Shown here: in pieces, positions 16,266-18,858 of the stretch
How the letters are laid out: each line of letters opens with the position of its first letter
Position numbering within the stretch: the first letter of the stretch is position 1
Source of the DNA: JBEKYD01 sp049509915
GTDB lineage: Bacteria > Acidobacteriota > Terriglobia > Bryobacterales > Bryobacteraceae
Direction: 5' to 3'
Length of the DNA stretch: 18,858 nucleotides
Assembly (NCBI GenBank): GCA_049509915.1
Contig: JBEKZL010000152.1
Coordinates: forward strand, 1-18,858
The notes under the pieces: generated by a model
Databases searched by the model: none
Seen by the model: the letters and a program-made list of their open reading frames with translations, nothing else
What the model was told of the DNA's origin: nothing
Made by a program: the position numbers and the translations under genes

Positions 16266-16425
16266 CTCCGATTACGGCCATCCGTCCGCTTCTTCTTGCA
16301 GCCGGCGCGCCCCGCGGAATTATAGGCGGATCGCGCGGGACGGAAAAGTCCGTGCATTCGCCCAACGGCTCGCTCCCGCCTTTCGCCGCGGTAGAATTGA
16401 GGTTACTCCACAGGGCTGAGGTTTC

Positions 16426-17895
16426 GTGACTCGACTCCTATCGCGCATCGTAATTGCCTTACTCCTTTCCGCATTTGCCCGGGCCGCGGACGATAGCCTG
16501 GAGTCGCGGATGAAGACCGTGATTACGGCCTACGCGCTGGCGGAGGAGAACGCCGCCGACCCGGTCAATTCCGAGCAGGTGTTCTATCAGGGCGCGATTC
16601 CCGGCTTGCTCCGCGGGCTCGATCCGCATTCGGTCTTCTTCGACCCGGGCCAGTTCGAGCAGCTCAAGAAGATGGAATCGTCCACCCAAAAGGGGTTCGG
16701 CAGCGTAGTGTCACTGCTGCCGGGACGAGTGATCGTGCTGCAGGCGCTGCCGGGCACGCCGTCCGCCAAGGCGGGTCTGTCGCCGGGCGACGAGATCCTG
16801 GCGGTGAACGGATACATCGTCGCGCGACTGGACCTGGACCAATTGACCGAGCTGCTGGCCGCCTCGCGCCAGCGTCAGGCCCAGCTCGACGTGCGCCGCC
16901 CCGGCAGCTCGCGGTCCGTACACATGGTGCTGGTCCCGGAAGACATGCAATCGCCCAGCGTGGACCGCGCGTTTCTTCTGTCGCCGGGCGTAGGCTACAT
17001 CCGCGTGTCGAGCTTCGACGAAAGCACCGGGCGCGACGTGAAGGCGGCCATCGACAAACTCGGGGCCGACCAGCTCACGGCGCTGGTTCTCGATCTGCGC
17101 AATAATCCGGGCGGGGTGGTCGCGTCGGCGCTCGAAACCGCGTCGCTGTTTCTCTCTCCCGGGCAGAAGATCTTTTCCGTGCGCGGACGGGGCGCGCCGG
17201 AGAAGGCCGAATTCGTTCCTCCCACCGCCAAGCCGTACGGATCGAAACTGGCGATCCTTATTAATGCGAAATCCGCCAGCGCCGCCGAAATCCTAACCGG
17301 GGCGATTCAGGACCACGACCGCGGCATCGTGCTGGGGGAAGCCAGCTACGGCAAGGGTCTGGTGCAATCCGTCTTCCCCATGAGCGAGGGCACGGGCCTG
17401 GCGCTGACGACGGCGCTTTACTACACGCCCAGCGGCCGCTCCATCCAAAAGCCCCTGGACTCGCATTTTCAGCTCGGCGGCACCACCGCGCACCCCAACC
17501 AGCAGAGCGACTTCACCACCGACAAAGGCCGCAAAGTGACTGGCGGCGGCGGCATCCAGCCCGATATCCCGGTCGGGCCGGAGCCGATGAACCGCCTGCG
17601 CGCGGCCATGGAAGCCAGCGGATCGTTTACCACTTTCGCTACCCAGTATCTGCAGATCCACAAAGTGACCGGGGAATTCGAAGTCACGCCGTCGATCCTC
17701 GACGAGTTTCAGGTCTTCCTGAGCCAGCGCGACATCCAGCCCGGAGTGGCCGATTGGTTGAATGAGCGCGACTACGTCAGCAGCCGCCTCAAGACCGAAA
17801 TCTTCAACCAGGCTTTCAGTGTGGAGCAGGGCGACCAGGTCGAAGCCCAACGCGACCCGGTCATCCAAAGAGCCCTGGCGGAACTGGCAAAGTAG
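16426..17895 (+). CDS. S41 family C-terminal processing peptidase
   Basis: 489 residues from a GTG at 16426 that begins a good signal peptide (MTRLLSRIVIALLLSAFARA, cleavage near 20). The order fits carboxy-terminal processing proteases: an N-terminal helical segment (21-85, with LDPHSVFFDP), a PDZ domain (about 86-170, with GTPSAKAGLSPGDEILAVNG) and the protease core (180-385). Catalytic Ser285 sits in SASAAEI and Lys310, 25 residues later, in SYGKGLVQ, the Ser/Lys dyad spacing known from E. coli Tsp. VLDLRNNPGG and GIQPDIPV are also typical. A C-terminal helical extension follows to 489. It cleaves periplasmic proteins from their C-termini. It is the one clearly intact gene between damaged ones and appears to be transcribed alone. 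Confidence 0.93.
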   Translation: MTRLLSRIVIALLLSAFARAADDSLESRMKTVITAYALAEENAADPVNSEQVFYQGAIPGLLRGLDPHSVFFDPGQFEQLKKMESSTQKGFGSVVSLLPGRVIVLQALPGTPSAKAGLSPGDEILAVNGYIVARLDLDQLTELLAASRQRQAQLDVRRPGSSRSVHMVLVPEDMQSPSVDRAFLLSPGVGYIRVSSFDESTGRDVKAAIDKLGADQLTALVLDLRNNPGGVVASALETASLFLSPGQKIFSVRGRGAPEKAEFVPPTAKPYGSKLAILINAKSASAAEILTGAIQDHDRGIVLGEASYGKGLVQSVFPMSEGTGLALTTALYYTPSGRSIQKPLDSHFQLGGTTAHPNQQSDFTTDKGRKVTGGGGIQPDIPVGPEPMNRLRAAMEASGSFTTFATQYLQIHKVTGEFEVTPSILDEFQVFLSQRDIQPGVADWLNERDYVSSRLKTEIFNQAFSVEQGDQVEAQRDPVIQRALAELAK

Positions 17896-18266
17896 CTTCC
17901 GGCGATCGATTATCAGCCCAATCCGCTCGCCGCCTCCAAGGTGCTGCCGGTCAGGTTGGTCCTACCAGAGATCAGGGAAACCAGGCTGGAGCCGGCGAGC
18001 CTCCAAAGAAGCGTCAAGGGAGGCCCGGTGCCGATAGGGACAGCAAAAGAGCGGGCTTGGTCACGGTCTTGAATTTTGCCTCGTCGGAGGAATCTGTGGG
18101 TCACTGATACGCTCCAATGGCGGCAGAAGCCCGGTTCGCTCAGCCCGCGAACCTGTGCGGGCTGCAGCTCTTTGCTGTTCGCAGCCAGTTGCCTTTTGAA
18201 CCAGTTGTTCCTCCCGTAAACGCTCCGTCAGACAGGGCCGATCCCGGCAAATGTCAGCAACGGGCG
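17896..18266. other. Gene-free stretch after the S41 peptidase
   Basis: About 370 bp in which no frame on either strand looks coding; the short open frames are Arg/Ser/Pro-rich and lack ribosome sites. The only structure I see is a perfect hairpin, CAGCCCGC (18141-18148), 8-nt loop, GCGGGCTG (18157-18164), without a following T-run. The stretch may be remnant sequence next to the deleted membrane-protein gene. Confidence 0.55.
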
Positions 18267-18580
18267 TTATGCGGCAGTTGACGAGCGGCGATTCCGGCGC
18301 CAGGGCAAGCTCAACAGTGCGCGCGCCGATAGGATGATGGAGAACGTCGCGGTGATGCCCAACGCGAGGAGTGTCCACACGAAAAGGAAAGCTTGGCCCG
18401 AGGTGCCTATGTCGCCACCGAGAACACCCCGCGTCCCTTTCATGTGAATGACAGGGACGAGCAGCCCGAGGTTACGAGACCTGCCGGGGACATCCGGAAA
18501 AGGATGTCGCCGGTCATGTGAATCGTCATCAATAGAATGGTGAGCAGCGACGCTGTGGTCAACATATCGGTCTGTTTCAT
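18267..18580 (-). pseudogene. Small membrane protein gene, middle deleted and joined out of frame
   Basis: From the ATG at 18580 (AAAGG about 10 nt upstream) one frame gives MKQTDMLTTASLLTILLMTI, HMTGDILFRMSPAGL, then a premature TGA. The next frame, picked up near 18480, gives LGLLVPVIHMKGTRGVLGGD, IGTSGQAFLFVWTLLALGIT, ATFSIILSARALLSL and ends at a TAA (18267-18269). Both halves belong to a roughly 120-residue, four-helix membrane protein that I know as a recurrent hypothetical in acidobacteria; about 30-40 residues with the second helix are missing between them. The function of the family is unknown. The upstream zinc-ribbon membrane gene ends 57 bp before it on the same strand, so the two were probably co-transcribed. 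Confidence 0.75.
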
Positions 18581-18637
18581 GTGAGATTCGCCTTTCTGCG
18601 CCTCATGTACGCGCACCGAGGTCCGACGGTTCATTTT

Positions 18638-18858
18638 TCATGATTCTTCCCGTGAGGGTTGCGGCCCCATGTTCATTTGCGGTTGGCCACAGCGGGGACA
18701 GAACGCGGCATCTGGTGTAACGCCGCACCCGCAACCGGGACACGGATGGAGGATCGGCTTTCGCAACACGAAGTAGAGCACGAAGCCAACGCAGTTCGGA
18801 ATGAGCACCGCGAGCGCCGTCCAGGGAATCGGCGGCATACCGCGCCGCACTGCGTCTA
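18638..18858 (-). CDS. Membrane zinc-ribbon protein, C-terminal part (5' end outside window)
   Basis: The frame is open to the window edge, so the N-terminus lies outside; a GTG at 18850 exists but the family normally has another membrane helix before this point. The visible part holds one membrane helix (WTALAVLIPNCVGFVLYFVL), a short basic linker (RKPI), and a zinc ribbon with CPGCGCGV and CPRCGQPQ, giving two CxxC pairs 12 residues apart. A short hydrophilic tail follows. This helix-plus-ribbon layout recalls proteins with a phospholipase-D-nuclease N-terminal-type membrane segment. The ribbon would face the cytoplasm and may bind protein or nucleic acid; no specific role can be given. It precedes the broken small membrane protein gene. 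Confidence 0.75.
   Translation of the reverse strand, partial: DAVRRGMPPIPWTALAVLIPNCVGFVLYFVLRKPILHPCPGCGCGVTPDAAFCPRCGQPQMNMGPQPSREES

Noticed and set aside
17913..18104. 63-codon - strand frame after the peptidase gene
   Set aside because: No ribosome site and no recognisable pattern; composition like non-coding sequence.

Overview
The window reads as high-GC chromosomal DNA from an acidobacterium, most likely of the Bryobacterales / Candidatus Solibacter lineage. The evidence is a secreted protein ending in the Solibacter C-terminal domain (TIGR03437 type), a long carboxypeptidase-regulatory-domain TonB-dependent receptor of the Oar-like kind expanded in that phylum, and an ECF sigma factor next to a Ser/Thr kinase carrying TolB-like and TPR regions. 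Assignments rest on motifs read by eye; no database search was run.

Left part (1-7080): the 3' end of a DUF4331 gene and an exported TPR protein lie on the + strand. An FTR1-type iron permease on the - strand converges on the TPR gene with only 15 bp between stops. The permease is divergent from a 1187-residue TonB-dependent receptor. Each of the two genes has its own TTGACA-N17 promoter in the shared 487-bp spacer; the permease transcript looks leaderless, while the receptor has a long leader containing an inverted repeat.

Middle (7081-14397): a tRNA-Ser(CGA) with its own extended -10 promoter, then three - strand genes. These are a DUF1684 protein with a Tat-like leader and a two-gene regulatory unit, ECF sigma factor followed 11 nt later by a membrane Ser/Thr kinase. 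Divergent from the sigma gene are two secreted proteins on the + strand: the Solibacter-domain protein and a lineage-type hypothetical preceded by a perfect 16-bp tandem duplication.

Right part (14398-18858) looks like a decaying accessory stretch around one healthy gene, an S41 C-terminal processing protease. An antitoxin-like gene is intact, but its PIN/VapC-like partner has lost its middle and is joined out of frame. A DUF429 (RNase H-fold) gene is broken by a one-base shift and follows, in frame, a tryptophan-rich domain I do not recognise. A small four-helix-type membrane protein gene has also lost its middle out of frame. The window ends inside a membrane zinc-ribbon gene. No CRISPR array, integrase or transposase was seen. 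The points most worth checking are the repeated internal-deletion lesions, the unknown domain ahead of DUF429, the twin divergent promoters and a palindromic element at 618-690.
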